Source of the DNA: CAYPPK01 sp964412615
Lineage (GTDB): Bacteria > Patescibacteriota > Minisyncoccia > Sungbacterales > HO2-52-23
DNA: 36,464 nt
Direction: 5' to 3'
Assembly (NCBI GenBank): GCA_964412615.1
Contig: CAYPPK010000007.1
Span: forward strand, 1-36,464
Shown here: positions 1-7,034 of the stretch, one piece after another
Numbering within the stretch: the first letter of the stretch is position 1
Layout: each line of letters opens with the position of its first letter
Notes under the pieces: model-generated
Seen by the model: only the letters and a program-made list of their open reading frames with translations
Databases searched by the model: none
What the model was told of the DNA's origin: nothing
Position numbers and translations under genes: made by a program

Positions 1-1
1 T

Positions 2-424
2 CGGGTCTGTAAAGTGCGTCTGCATCCTGCTGATACCAAAAAATTGGGGGTTAATTGTTCAGTCTGCCAGCGTCCGGTTACCGTGGGAGTAATGTCTCGC
101 CTGGATGATCTGGCCGACCGGCCGGAGGGATTTCAGCCGCCAGGCGCTGTTCCTTTTAGAAACATGGTGCCCTTGGATGAAATTATCGCCGAAGCATTTG
201 GGGTAAAGTCAGCTTTAAATAAAAGAGTGCAGGAAACTCATTTAAAAATGACTCAAGAATTTGGCAGCGAACTTGGGATTTTGTTTGACCTGCCGCTCGC
301 GAACTTTTCTTCGCTAAAACCCGAGATTGGCGAAGGAATCAAACGGGTCCGCGAAGGGGAATTATTTATTGATCCCGGCTTTGACGGGCAATACGGGAAA
401 GTGAAAATTTTTGAGACGAACTAG
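2..424 (+). CDS. C-terminal fragment of an EndoQ-like (PHP-type) DNA endonuclease
   Basis: Only the last 140 or so residues are present; the frame is open to the window edge, so the GTG at 14 is not the real start. The visible part has a zinc-knuckle pattern (a Cys before RLHP, then CSVC), followed by TVGVMSRLDDLADRPEG and a PGFDGQYGKVKIF end. These are characteristic of the C-terminal part of endonuclease Q and related PHP-domain nucleases, which cut beside deaminated bases such as uracil and hypoxanthine. The catalytic PHP domain lies outside the window. The family call is from memory of the motif and fairly secure; activity cannot be judged from this fragment. Confidence 0.72.
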   Translation, partial: RVCKVRLHPADTKKLGVNCSVCQRPVTVGVMSRLDDLADRPEGFQPPGAVPFRNMVPLDEIIAEAFGVKSALNKRVQETHLKMTQEFGSELGILFDLPLANFSSLKPEIGEGIKRVREGELFIDPGFDGQYGKVKIFETN

Positions 425-459
425 TTATATTTCTATGCTGAATTTGCTATAGTATAAGC

Positions 460-1107
460 ATGAAAATACCGCTTCCCGCAATTAATCATATAATTCTGGT
501 CATTGTCATTTCGCAATTTATTTTAACGACCGCCTTTGGTCTGCTTGCTCCTATTTTTGCCATATTCGTTTCATCGCAAATCGCTGGCGCTACGGTGGCC
601 ACGGTAGGATTTGTCATCAGTGTTTACTGGATTATCAAATCAATATTGCAGCTTTTTGTGGCGCGCTTCATAGACCGCAACCACGGAGAAATAGACGATT
701 TTTATTTTTACTTGGCCGGAGGCATTTTAAACGCTTTGGCTGTTTCTCTTTATTTTTTTGCGACAGAAGTTTGGCATGTTTATGCCATTCACTCGCTGAT
801 TGCCGTGGCGGATGCCATGCTGGTCCCTCCTTTTTACGCAATCTTCACCCGCCATATTGATTCTGGGCAAGAAGGTTTTGAATGGTCGTTATATTCCAGC
901 TTTTCCATTGGCTTGGGAATGGCCATCGGCGGAGCGCTGGGCGGGGTGATGGCCACCGTTGTCGGCTTCAGGGCCGTGTTTCCTTTAGTAGGTTTTTTAA
1001 CTTTTGCCTCAACCATGATGCTCTTGATGCTAAAACCCTACATCCGCCCGAAAGTTCCCCAGGATGTTGCCCGCCTTCCCATTGATGTGGCCGTAAAAAA
1101 AGTTTGA
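460..1107 (+). CDS. Half-length MFS-type membrane transporter
   Basis: A 215-residue protein with about six hydrophobic segments, beginning right at the N-terminus (INHIILVIVISQFILTTAFGLLA written in part). It has an RFIDR-type loop between segments two and three, as in the Major Facilitator Superfamily. A normal MFS protein has twelve segments and about 400 residues, so this is a half-size version that would have to work as a dimer or be a degenerate relative. Substrate unknown. A TATAGT box at 448-453 ends seven bases before the ATG, so the mRNA may be leaderless. It is followed by a 9+9 inverted repeat (TACCAGGCC, 1-base centre) at about 1120-1138. Confidence 0.7.
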   Translation: MKIPLPAINHIILVIVISQFILTTAFGLLAPIFAIFVSSQIAGATVATVGFVISVYWIIKSILQLFVARFIDRNHGEIDDFYFYLAGGILNALAVSLYFFATEVWHVYAIHSLIAVADAMLVPPFYAIFTRHIDSGQEGFEWSLYSSFSIGLGMAIGGALGGVMATVVGFRAVFPLVGFLTFASTMMLLMLKPYIRPKVPQDVARLPIDVAVKKV

Positions 1108-1119
1108 GCTATAAACTGT

Positions 1120-1138
1120 ACCAGGCCTGGCCTGGTAC
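1120..1138. repeat. Short palindrome TACCAGGCC-T-GGCCTGGTA
   Basis: Nine-base arms around a single base, in the gap between the MFS gene and the polX region. A one-base loop cannot form as written, so the RNA stem would be shorter. It is followed by CTTAAAA, not a T run, so a terminator role is unconvincing. Confidence 0.5.
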
Positions 1139-1149
1139 TTAAAACGGAG

Positions 1150-1272
1150 ATGAACAAAGATATTGCCAAGATTTTGTATGAAATGGCTGCTCTTTATGAA
1201 ATGGCGCAGGCGCATAGCGCAACCTCGGCCTATGGCCTCGGGTATGCGAACGCGCCCAGGCGAATGAAATGA
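1150..1272 (+). pseudogene. Second copy of the start of polX (40-codon ORF)
   Basis: The ORF reads MNKDIAKILYEMAALYEMAQ and then unrelated sequence to a TGA. Residues 4-18 (DIAKILYEMAALYEM) are identical to residues 5-19 of the PolX protein starting at 1269. Yet nine of the 15 codons differ, all synonymously. The ORF ends at ATGA, where its stop overlaps the polX start, and it is in another frame. It looks like the head of a diverged polX copy left by gene replacement or duplication, or a short leader peptide translationally coupled to polX. GGAG at 1146-1149 abuts the ATG and is too close for a normal ribosome binding site. Confidence 0.6.
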
Positions 1273-3041
1273 GCAACCGAGATATAGCCAAAATATTATA
1301 TGAGATGGCGGCGTTGTATGAGATGGAAGATGTCCAGTTTAAACCGCGCGCTTATGAGCGGGCAGCCATGGGCGTGGAGGCTTTTGGCCGAGATCTGAAA
1401 GAATTGTATAGAGAAAAAGGATTAAAGGGCCTGCTGGAAGTTCCGGGCATAGGCAAAGGAGTTGCCGAACACCTTGAGGAATATCTGAAAAAGGGTCGCT
1501 TCGCGGAATATGACCGCCTGAAGAAAAAAGTTCCTGCCCAAATCAGTGAACTTATGGAAGTGGAGGGGGTGGGACCGCAAATGGTGAAAATGCTTTGGCA
1601 GAAACTGCATGTCCGCGACGTGGAAGATTTGGAAAAGGCGGCCAAGGCAGGCAAAATCCGCAAGCTTTCCCGTTTTGGCGCCAAATCCGAACAAAAAATT
1701 TTAAAAGGCATTGAATTGTTAAAGCGTGCCGGCGGACGGCAGATTTTAGGTTCGGTACTTCCGGAAATCCGCGAACTGGAAAAAACAATCCAGGCGTTTC
1801 CGGAAGTTGAGCAGGCAATTGTGGCCGGCTCCGTGCGCCGCAGAAAAGAAACTATTGGCGACATTGATATTCTGGCCACTTCCGCGAAGCCGGAAAACGT
1901 AATGGAAAAATTTCTGAAACTGCCCCAAATTGCTCATGTGTATAGCTCCGGCAAAACTAAGACAATGGTAAAACTGAAAAACGGAATTGATGCCGACTTG
2001 CGCGTAGTTCCTAAAATTTCCTTTGGAGCCGCCCTAAATTATTTTACCGGTTCCAAGGAGCACAATGTTTATCTGCGCGAAGTGGCCATAAAAAAGGGTT
2101 ACAAACTAAACGAGTACGGTCTTTTTAAGGGCAAAAAACTTGTGGCCTCCAGGACCGAAAAAGAACTTTATCATGCTTTAGGCATGGACTACATAGAGCC
2201 GGAGATGCGCGAGATGACGGGCGAGATTGCGGCCGCTCTATTGCATAAACCCCGACGTAAAGTCGGGACCCCGACCAAAGCGTCGGGGTTGCCTAAACTT
2301 ATTGGCTATGACGACTTAAAAGGCGATTTGCAAATTCAGACCAATTGGACCGACGGCAAAAATTCCATTGAAGAATATGCCGAGGCCGCGGAAAAAGCGG
2401 GCTTGGAATATATAGCTATTACGGATCACACGAAAGCGCTGGCCATGACCGGCGGTTCGGATGAGAAAAAACTCCTTAGGCAAATGAAGGAAATAGATAA
2501 AGTTAACTACAAGCTGCAAGCTAAAGGCTGCAAGCTTAAAGTCTTAAAGGGCGCGGAAGTGAATATAATGAAAGACGGGACGCTGGATATTAAAGATGAA
2601 GTGCTGAAAAAACTTGAGGTGATAGGCGCTGCCGTGCACAGCCATTTTAATCTCTCCCGGGCCGAGCAGACCAAAAGATTAATTCGTGCCATGGAAAATC
2701 CGAATGTGGATATTATTTTCCATTTGACCACGCGCAAAATAAATCAGCGCGCGCCGATTGATTTGGATATAGACGAAATAATAAAAACGGCCAAGAGGAC
2801 CGGAACCATATTGGAAATAGACGCGTATCCGGACAGGTTGGATATAAAAGATGAATATATCCGCAAATGCGTGGAGGCCGGAGTCCGAATGTCCATTGAT
2901 TCTGATGCGCACAATATAACCCATATGAGATTTTTGGAATACGGCATAGCACAAGCCCGCCGCGGCTGGGCGGAGAAGAAAGATATAATTAACGTCTGGC
3001 CACTTAAAAAAATGAAATCATTTTTGAAAGATGCCCGTTGA
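1269..3041 (+). CDS. polX: DNA polymerase X with C-terminal PHP domain
   Basis: A 590-residue family X DNA polymerase, normally used in base excision and gap-filling repair. In order: N-terminal helix-hairpin-helix region (residues about 45-110, with VPGIGKGVAEHL and EGVGPQMV), the nucleotidyltransferase motif GSVRRRKETIGDIDIL near residues 186-202, and a PHP phosphoesterase domain from about residue 350. The PHP domain reads GDLQIQTNWTDG where two metal-binding histidines would give GDLHxHTxxSDG, so both are glutamine. AITDHT and SIDSDAH are intact. A palindrome at 2250-2288 is inserted in frame between the two halves and encodes a proline- and glycine-rich linker. The gene overlaps the next one by 11 bases. 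Confidence 0.9.
   Translation: MSNRDIAKILYEMAALYEMEDVQFKPRAYERAAMGVEAFGRDLKELYREKGLKGLLEVPGIGKGVAEHLEEYLKKGRFAEYDRLKKKVPAQISELMEVEGVGPQMVKMLWQKLHVRDVEDLEKAAKAGKIRKLSRFGAKSEQKILKGIELLKRAGGRQILGSVLPEIRELEKTIQAFPEVEQAIVAGSVRRRKETIGDIDILATSAKPENVMEKFLKLPQIAHVYSSGKTKTMVKLKNGIDADLRVVPKISFGAALNYFTGSKEHNVYLREVAIKKGYKLNEYGLFKGKKLVASRTEKELYHALGMDYIEPEMREMTGEIAAALLHKPRRKVGTPTKASGLPKLIGYDDLKGDLQIQTNWTDGKNSIEEYAEAAEKAGLEYIAITDHTKALAMTGGSDEKKLLRQMKEIDKVNYKLQAKGCKLKVLKGAEVNIMKDGTLDIKDEVLKKLEVIGAAVHSHFNLSRAEQTKRLIRAMENPNVDIIFHLTTRKINQRAPIDLDIDEIIKTAKRTGTILEIDAYPDRLDIKDEYIRKCVEAGVRMSIDSDAHNITHMRFLEYGIAQARRGWAEKKDIINVWPLKKMKSFLKDAR
2250..2288. repeat. Nested palindrome inside polX coding sequence
   Basis: Outer arms CCCCGACG (2250-2257) and CGTCGGGG (2281-2288), with an inner pair GTCGGG (2262-2267) and CCCGAC (2270-2275). 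It is read in frame as part of the linker between the polymerase and PHP domains. It looks like a small repeat element tolerated in coding sequence. Confidence 0.7.
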
Positions 3042-3480
3042 ACGCTCTGCAGGAATTATATTTTTTCGCAATACTTCGGAAGGAAGAAAATATTTGGTTC
3101 TACGCGCTTCCAGGAGCGAGGCGGAAGTTGCGCAAGGGAAATTTGTCCGAGAATTCTGGGATTTTCCTAAAGGACGGCTGGAAGAAGGAGAAAAAGGCAT
3201 TGAGGCGGCAAAAAGAGAAGCAGAAGAAGAAGCGGGAATAAAAAATATTAAAATCATTCCTGATTTTAAAGAAACAGTCAGATACTTTACTTGGCGGGGA
3301 GGGAAAGCAATCCCCAAATTTGTTGCCATGTTTTTGGCCGAATCCAAAACCGACAAAGTGAAGCTTTCCTGGGAGCATGATAAATACGAGTGGCTTCCGC
3401 CCAAAGAGGCAGTAGAAAGAATAACTCTGAAGGAAATGAAAAAGGTCCTGGAAACGGCAGAAAATTTTTTAAAGAAATGA
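3031..3480 (+). CDS. Nudix hydrolase, Ap4A-hydrolase type
   Basis: A 149-residue protein with a complete Nudix box at about residues 48-70. The G-x5-E-x7-RE-x-x-EE-x-G pattern is fully matched (GRLEEGE, then KREAEEEAGI). The preceding FWDFPKG is typical of diadenosine tetraphosphate hydrolases of the NUDT2 type, which cleave stress dinucleotides or other nucleoside diphosphate-X compounds. The start ATG lies within the last codons of polX and the stop overlaps the next start (ATGA), so polX, this gene and the MGMT-like gene form a coupled repair operon. Exact substrate not provable from sequence. Confidence 0.88.
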   Translation: MPVERSAGIIFFRNTSEGRKYLVLRASRSEAEVAQGKFVREFWDFPKGRLEEGEKGIEAAKREAEEEAGIKNIKIIPDFKETVRYFTWRGGKAIPKFVAMFLAESKTDKVKLSWEHDKYEWLPPKEAVERITLKEMKKVLETAENFLKK

Positions 3481-3794
3481 CCGGATTCAACGAAAAAGTA
3501 TGGGCTTGCGTGAAGCATATACCCCGTGGTAAAGTCGCTACTTACGCGAGTATTGCCCGAAAAATCGGCCATCCGCGTTCTGCCCGCGCGGTAGGGAACG
3601 CGCTCAATAAAAATCTTTATCGCCATCCCGGCTTGGCTAAATTAGTGCCCTGCCATAGAGTTATACGTTCTGATGGGTCAGTCGGAGGATTCGTCCGGGG
3701 TACCAATGTAAAAATAAACCTTCTGCAAAAAGAAGGAATAAAAATCACTAACAACAAAGTCGAAAGAAAGTATATTTTAGAGATTAGAAATTAG
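3477..3794 (+). CDS. MGMT-family DNA-binding protein (methylguanine methyltransferase domain)
   Basis: A 105-residue protein made only of the helix-turn-helix DNA-binding and active-site domain of O6-methylguanine methyltransferases. It keeps the methyl-accepting cysteine in PCHRVI and the preceding GNALNKN and ARAVG motifs, so it could be a working suicide methyltransferase, not an alkyltransferase-like protein with the cysteine lost. The N-terminal domain of Ada/Ogt is absent, as is common in compact members. The ATG overlaps the Nudix stop (ATGA). A longer upstream frame to 3390 exists but would overlap the Nudix gene, so the short start was chosen. Confidence 0.85.
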   Translation: MTGFNEKVWACVKHIPRGKVATYASIARKIGHPRSARAVGNALNKNLYRHPGLAKLVPCHRVIRSDGSVGGFVRGTNVKINLLQKEGIKITNNKVERKYILEIRN

Positions 3795-3817
3795 GATTTA
3801 GAAATTTTCTTGAATAT

Positions 3818-4576
3818 ATGTCGTTACTTGTAACCATACTTTTGGCATCACTTGCTGAAAGTTTAGTTTCCTTCTCCGGAGGAGTATTAGCGTTTCTCAA
3901 TGCCGCTACTATCCGCAAGTTTGCCCACTTCGTGGTAAGTTTCGCCATCGGCGCGTTGTTATCCGTCTCGCTCTTAGAGTTGATACCGGAAGCCGCCGGA
4001 GAGTCTTCACTAGAATTCGTTATGCCGTTCGTACTGGCAGGAATAATTTTATTCTTTGTGGTGGAAAGATTTCTTTCCTGGTATCACCACCATGAAGGGG
4101 AAGAGAAGGGATACGAGGTGAAAACCTATGCCTATCTTATTTTGTGGGGAGATTTTCTGCATAACTTCATTGACGGAATTATCATCGCTCTTACCTTTCT
4201 GGTTGATGTCCGTCTGGGCTTGGTTACCACGCTGGCCGTTATTCTGCATGAGATTCCGCAAGAAATAGGGGATTTTGGCGTATTGCTTCACGCCGGGTTT
4301 TCAAAACTAAAGGCGCTCATGTATAATTTTCTTGTTTCTACTTCCACAATTATTGGGGCAGTCGTGGTCATTGCGCTGCGCGGCGCTCTGCCGGAGGAGT
4401 TTATTCCTGTGGCTCTGGCGATTATTGCCGGGAATTTTATTTATTTGGCTGCCGCGGATCTTATGCCGGAGCTCCATGAACATGCCGGCCTGGCACATAC
4501 TCTTGGACAAATAGCACTCATTATTCTTGGAGCGATTCTGGTTATTTTGCCGGAGTTTTTCTTTGGCGGGCATTAA
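3818..4576 (+). CDS. ZIP-family metal transporter
   Basis: A 252-residue membrane protein with about eight hydrophobic segments. The ZIP signature is visible: HNFIDG in transmembrane segment 4 and HEIPQE in segment 5, whose His and Glu residues line the metal site. A His-rich cytoplasmic loop (WYHHHEGEE) follows segment 3. It should import zinc, iron or another divalent metal. It is followed by a strong palindromic terminator. Confidence 0.9.
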   Translation: MSLLVTILLASLAESLVSFSGGVLAFLNAATIRKFAHFVVSFAIGALLSVSLLELIPEAAGESSLEFVMPFVLAGIILFFVVERFLSWYHHHEGEEKGYEVKTYAYLILWGDFLHNFIDGIIIALTFLVDVRLGLVTTLAVILHEIPQEIGDFGVLLHAGFSKLKALMYNFLVSTSTIIGAVVVIALRGALPEEFIPVALAIIAGNFIYLAAADLMPELHEHAGLAHTLGQIALIILGAILVILPEFFFGGH

Positions 4577-4595
4577 AATCTTATTCTGCGCAATA

Positions 4596-4629
4596 AAAAC
4601 ACCGTCCGCCAGCTGGCGGACGGTGTTTT
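4596..4629. terminator. Bidirectional intrinsic terminator
   Basis: Perfect 17+17 palindrome running from AAAACACCGTCCGCC to GGCGGACGGTGTTTT, between the converging ZIP and rplT genes. A- and T-runs flank the stem on both strands. The core GTCCGCCAGCTGGCGGAC resembles the GCC/GGC palindromes found elsewhere in the window. Confidence 0.88.
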
Positions 4630-4638
4630 GTATAAAAG

Positions 4639-4983
4639 CTATTTAACCATTTCTACTATCTTGGCAAACGTTTCCGGACGCTTCTCGGCAATTTCTGCCA
4701 GAATCTTTCTATCTAAACCAATATTTTTTTTCTGACACGCGCTGATAAATTTGCTGTAAGATATTCCTTGGGCTTGGGTCGCCGCTCCGATTTTGTTCTG
4801 CCACAGGCGGCGAAAATTGCGCTTGCGCAGTTTGCGCCCGTGAAAGGAATATGTCCAGGCGTGCAATAGAGCCTCGCGCGCCAGCCGTTCTTTTGATTTT
4901 CTTCCCCATTTAAAGCCCTTGGCGTATTTTAAAATTTTTCTCCGTTTTTTTAGGGCGATCACCCCTCTTTTTACTCGTACCAT
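4639..4983 (-). CDS. rplT: Ribosomal protein L20
   Basis: A 114-residue basic protein beginning MVRVKRGVIALKKRRKILK and containing AKGFKWGRKS, RLWQNKIGAA and ISYSKFI, all standard L20 features. It binds 23S rRNA early in large-subunit assembly and often represses its own operon. It is last in the infC-rpmI-rplT cluster, 18 bases after rpmI. Confidence 0.97.
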   Translation of the reverse strand: MVRVKRGVIALKKRRKILKYAKGFKWGRKSKERLAREALLHAWTYSFHGRKLRKRNFRRLWQNKIGAATQAQGISYSKFISACQKKNIGLDRKILAEIAEKRPETFAKIVEMVK

Positions 4984-5001
4984 AAATATTTACTAAAAAT
5001 A

Positions 5002-5175
5002 TTATTTGTATGCTCTCATCTTTCTTCCCCAGGTAAGGGAAAATCCCGCCAATTTCTTTTGCCGTAATTGCGATTTGCGGGACGCTTTGGCATTAAAATG
5101 ATTTTGTCCCGCCCGACGGCGCAGCACTTTCCCGGTCTTGGTGAATTTAATTCTTTTGATTACTGCTTTTCTCAT
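5002..5175 (-). CDS. rpmI: Ribosomal protein L35
   Basis: A 57-residue ORF starting MRKAVIKRIKFTKTGKVLRR and ending WGRKMRAYK. Basic composition, the FTKTGKV motif, the NHFNAKASRK region and the position between infC and rplT identify L35. The start is the only ATG giving a normal L35 N-terminus. Confidence 0.93.
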   Translation of the reverse strand: MRKAVIKRIKFTKTGKVLRRRAGQNHFNAKASRKSQLRQKKLAGFSLTWGRKMRAYK

Positions 5176-5194
5176 ACTTACTAGCCTGTAGGCG

Positions 5195-5249
5195 TTAGCT
5201 TGTAGCTTGTAGGTTTTGTGATTAAGTTTCCCTACAAGCTACCAGCTAC
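5195..5249. repeat. Long hairpin of 7-base units between infC and rpmI
   Basis: Arms at 5195-5213 (TTAGCTTGTAGCTTGTAGG) and 5231-5249 (CCTACAAGCTACCAGCTAC) pair nearly completely. Both are built of GTAGCTK-type heptamers. On the - strand this is the leader of rpmI-rplT, where L20 autoregulation acts in other bacteria, though this sequence may just be a dispersed repeat. Confidence 0.65.
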
Positions 5250-5260
5250 CAGCTACAACC

Positions 5261-5728
5261 TTATTTTTTCGTAATTATCGCTATAAATCCCTGAGGAAAT
5301 CTTTTCGGCGGCGCTTCCAGGTTAAATTCTCCGATCATATCCAGAAATTCGTTGAATTTTTTTAGAGCCAGCGCTCCGTGCGCTTTTTCCCGGCCGTGCA
5401 GCCGCATGTCTATGCGGACTTTATCTCCATCAGCCAAGAATTTCTGGGCTTGTTTGGCGCGCAGTTCCAGATCATGCTTACCGGTGGTAAAGCCTATTCT
5501 TATGCCCTTTAATTCCACTTCTTTTTGCTTCTTGCCGTGCTCGCGTTCTCCTTTTTCCCGCTCGTACTTGAATTTGCCAAAATCCATTATTTTGCATACC
5601 GGAGGATTGACGGTGGGCGCGATTTCTATCAAATCAAGGCCTTTTTCTTGGGCAATCCGGAGCGCCTCTGAAGTCTCCAGTACTCCGAGGTTTTGCCCGT
5701 CATCACCGATGACCCTAATTGGGGTCAC
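5261..5728 (-). CDS. infC: Translation initiation factor IF-3, probably with a non-AUG start upstream
   Basis: From the GTG at 5728 the protein is 155 residues, with PPVCKIMDFGKFKYE, KELKGIRI-like and HDLELRAKQAQKFL motifs of IF-3, which proofreads the initiator tRNA and start codon. Upstream in frame, before a TAA at 5771-5773, lie codons for YRINQYIRV, the conserved IF-3 N-terminus (RINxxIR). No ATG, GTG or TTG occurs there; the only candidates are ATC 5768-5770, ATA 5762-5764, ATA 5744-5746 and ATT 5732-5734. The true start is therefore probably a rare codon near 5762-5770, as with the AUU of E. coli infC. A palindromic element (5774-5833) lies immediately upstream. Confidence 0.93.
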   Translation of the reverse strand: MTPIRVIGDDGQNLGVLETSEALRIAQEKGLDLIEIAPTVNPPVCKIMDFGKFKYEREKGEREHGKKQKEVELKGIRIGFTTGKHDLELRAKQAQKFLADGDKVRIDMRLHGREKAHGALALKKFNEFLDMIGEFNLEAPPKRFPQGFIAIITKK

Positions 5729-5773
5729 TCTAATGTACTGATTTATTCTATATCTTTTTTGTATATTGATTTA

Positions 5774-5833
5774 TCCCACACATAACTTGTGCTGCGCAAG
5801 CGCACAAATTATATGCGCAAGTTATGTGTGGGA
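5774..5833. mobile_element. Palindromic mobile element, copy A (60 bp)
   Basis: Inverted arms TCCCACACATAACTTG (5774-5789) and its complement (5818-5833), with an inner hairpin. Flanked by the 4-base direct repeat TTTA (5770-5773 and 5834-5837). It shares terminal sequence with the elements at 27930 and 32421. It lies in the leader of infC, so the transcript would carry a stem just before the start region. No transposase is encoded, so it is non-autonomous. Confidence 0.75.
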
Positions 5834-5895
5834 TTTATACGGTAACGCTTTTGGATATTGTTAAGTTTTAATTTTGTCTACTTTCCGAGCCGGTT

Positions 5896-6522
5896 TTATC
5901 CTTTCTTTGCATATTCAATTTGATCATCTCGAACCTGACGTTCAGCCCAATGAATTTGGTTTTCAATCCAGGCAAGGGGATAATTAGCGAAATTTTCCGG
6001 AACTTTTTTCCCGTCTACTGTCCCGTCCCTAAGGAGCTCTTGAATTTGGGAGCTAGTTTTATCTAGTCTGGATTTTGTTTCGTCTCTTACTCCTTGCCAT
6101 GATTTCATTACTTCTTTTGTGCTTGAAAAATCGTTCACCAAAAATTCTGCGATAACGCGTTCATATCCCTTGATATCTCCTCTTCGGGCTGCCTCTTTAG
6201 CAATTTTCAGTGCTTCTAGTGCTTTCTTGGCTCCTTCTGTTCTTGCTGTTGAGATATGTTCTCCTTTTTCTCTAATACGTTGGACGTACTCAAAACCCAT
6301 AATATTGTCCCAAAGTCTTCCCTGAGCGTTAACAATGGTTTCCGGGCCGAGTGCTTGCCAACCACCAGAGTTAGTTACAGTTTTTCCTGCTTCTTTGTTT
6401 CCTGCGTATAGTTCCAGTGGGCTTACGAGACCATCTTTCTGGAAATCTCTAATCCTTTCTGCAAGTTTATCTATGTGGTCAAGTGTTTCAACTTGTGACC
6501 CAGGTGCTCCTTCTCTTCCCAT
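5896..6522 (-). CDS. Hypothetical protein, function unknown
   Basis: A 208-residue soluble, charged protein, start ATG at 6522. I do not recognise it. It has no signal peptide or membrane segment and is mostly predicted helix. A central stretch is rich in Lys/Glu/Ala (EGAKKALEALKIAKEAARRGD), and the C-terminal third also looks helical (SRLDKTSSQIQELLRD). It lies between tmRNA and infC on the same strand. Codon use does not differ visibly from its neighbours. Confidence 0.6.
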   Translation of the reverse strand: MGREGAPGSQVETLDHIDKLAERIRDFQKDGLVSPLELYAGNKEAGKTVTNSGGWQALGPETIVNAQGRLWDNIMGFEYVQRIREKGEHISTARTEGAKKALEALKIAKEAARRGDIKGYERVIAEFLVNDFSSTKEVMKSWQGVRDETKSRLDKTSSQIQELLRDGTVDGKKVPENFANYPLAWIENQIHWAERQVRDDQIEYAKKG

Positions 6523-6554
6523 ATGTTTAAAACGTTAGTTAATAAATTTTTAAG

Positions 6555-6907
6555 TGGAGATGACGGGAATTGAACCCGTGTGTGAGAGATTCAGTGGAAA
6601 AAATTTATACGAGTGTACTCGAAAATTCGAGAAGTTGCCCGATAGATGTCGCGTCCTGTATCGAGCAGTAAAAGACGCCGAGCTTGTTGTATAACACCGG
6701 TTGTCAGCCCTGCAAGCTTGAGCCGGCCGATGCCCGCGAATCTAAAAGATTTGCGAGAAACCTTTACCTTAGGCTACTGCCAAAGCAGGTCGCGCCGTAA
6801 AGGATTTAAATAAGTTTGCACTTATTATTTGCAGGAGTTTTATGAGTAGTCCTGCATCCTCAACTCGATTTTCAACGCTTTCTCTCCCATCGAAGCCGAT
6901 CATCCCC
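6555..6907 (-). ncRNA. ssrA: Transfer-messenger RNA (tmRNA)
   Basis: The 5' end (6907) reads GGGGATGATCGGCTTCGATGG and the 3' end has a T-arm (ACGGGTTCAATTCCCGT) and CATCTCC, which pairs with GGGGATG. A discriminator A is at 6555; CCA is not encoded. The tag is read from 6819 to 6769: GCA resume codon, then ANLFKSFTARPALAVA and TAA, ending in the hydrophobic residues that proteases recognise. It rescues ribosomes stalled on mRNA without a stop codon, with SmpB encoded immediately upstream. It is a one-piece, non-permuted gene of 353 bases. Confidence 0.93.
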
Positions 6908-7026
6908 GCGACTAAAATTTCGACTGTTGCTTTGCCATTTTCAAGTCAGTCTCATCCAACTTGCCTACACACTTATCCCGCTAGCTTAGTCGTGGCAACA
7001 ACCAAGGGTCGAAATTTAGCGCGGGG
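6904..7026 (-). other. Structured tmRNA leader pairing with the mature 5' end
   Basis: Reading the - strand, CCCCGCG-CTAAATTTCGAC (7026-7008) can pair with GTCGAAATTTTAG-T-CGCGGGG (6924-6904). The last GGGG is the first four bases of mature tmRNA. Inside is a further pair TGTTGC/GCAACA and a CAAGT/ACTTG hairpin. The whole smpB-ssrA gap is therefore one long stem that would compete with the tmRNA acceptor stem. Confidence 0.5.
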
Positions 7027-7034
7027 CAAGCTCC

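Noticed and set aside
6555..7026. Circularly permuted tmRNA
   Set aside because: The 5' GGGGATG, tag and 3' T-arm/CATCTCC are in the normal linear order, so the upstream structure is treated as a leader.
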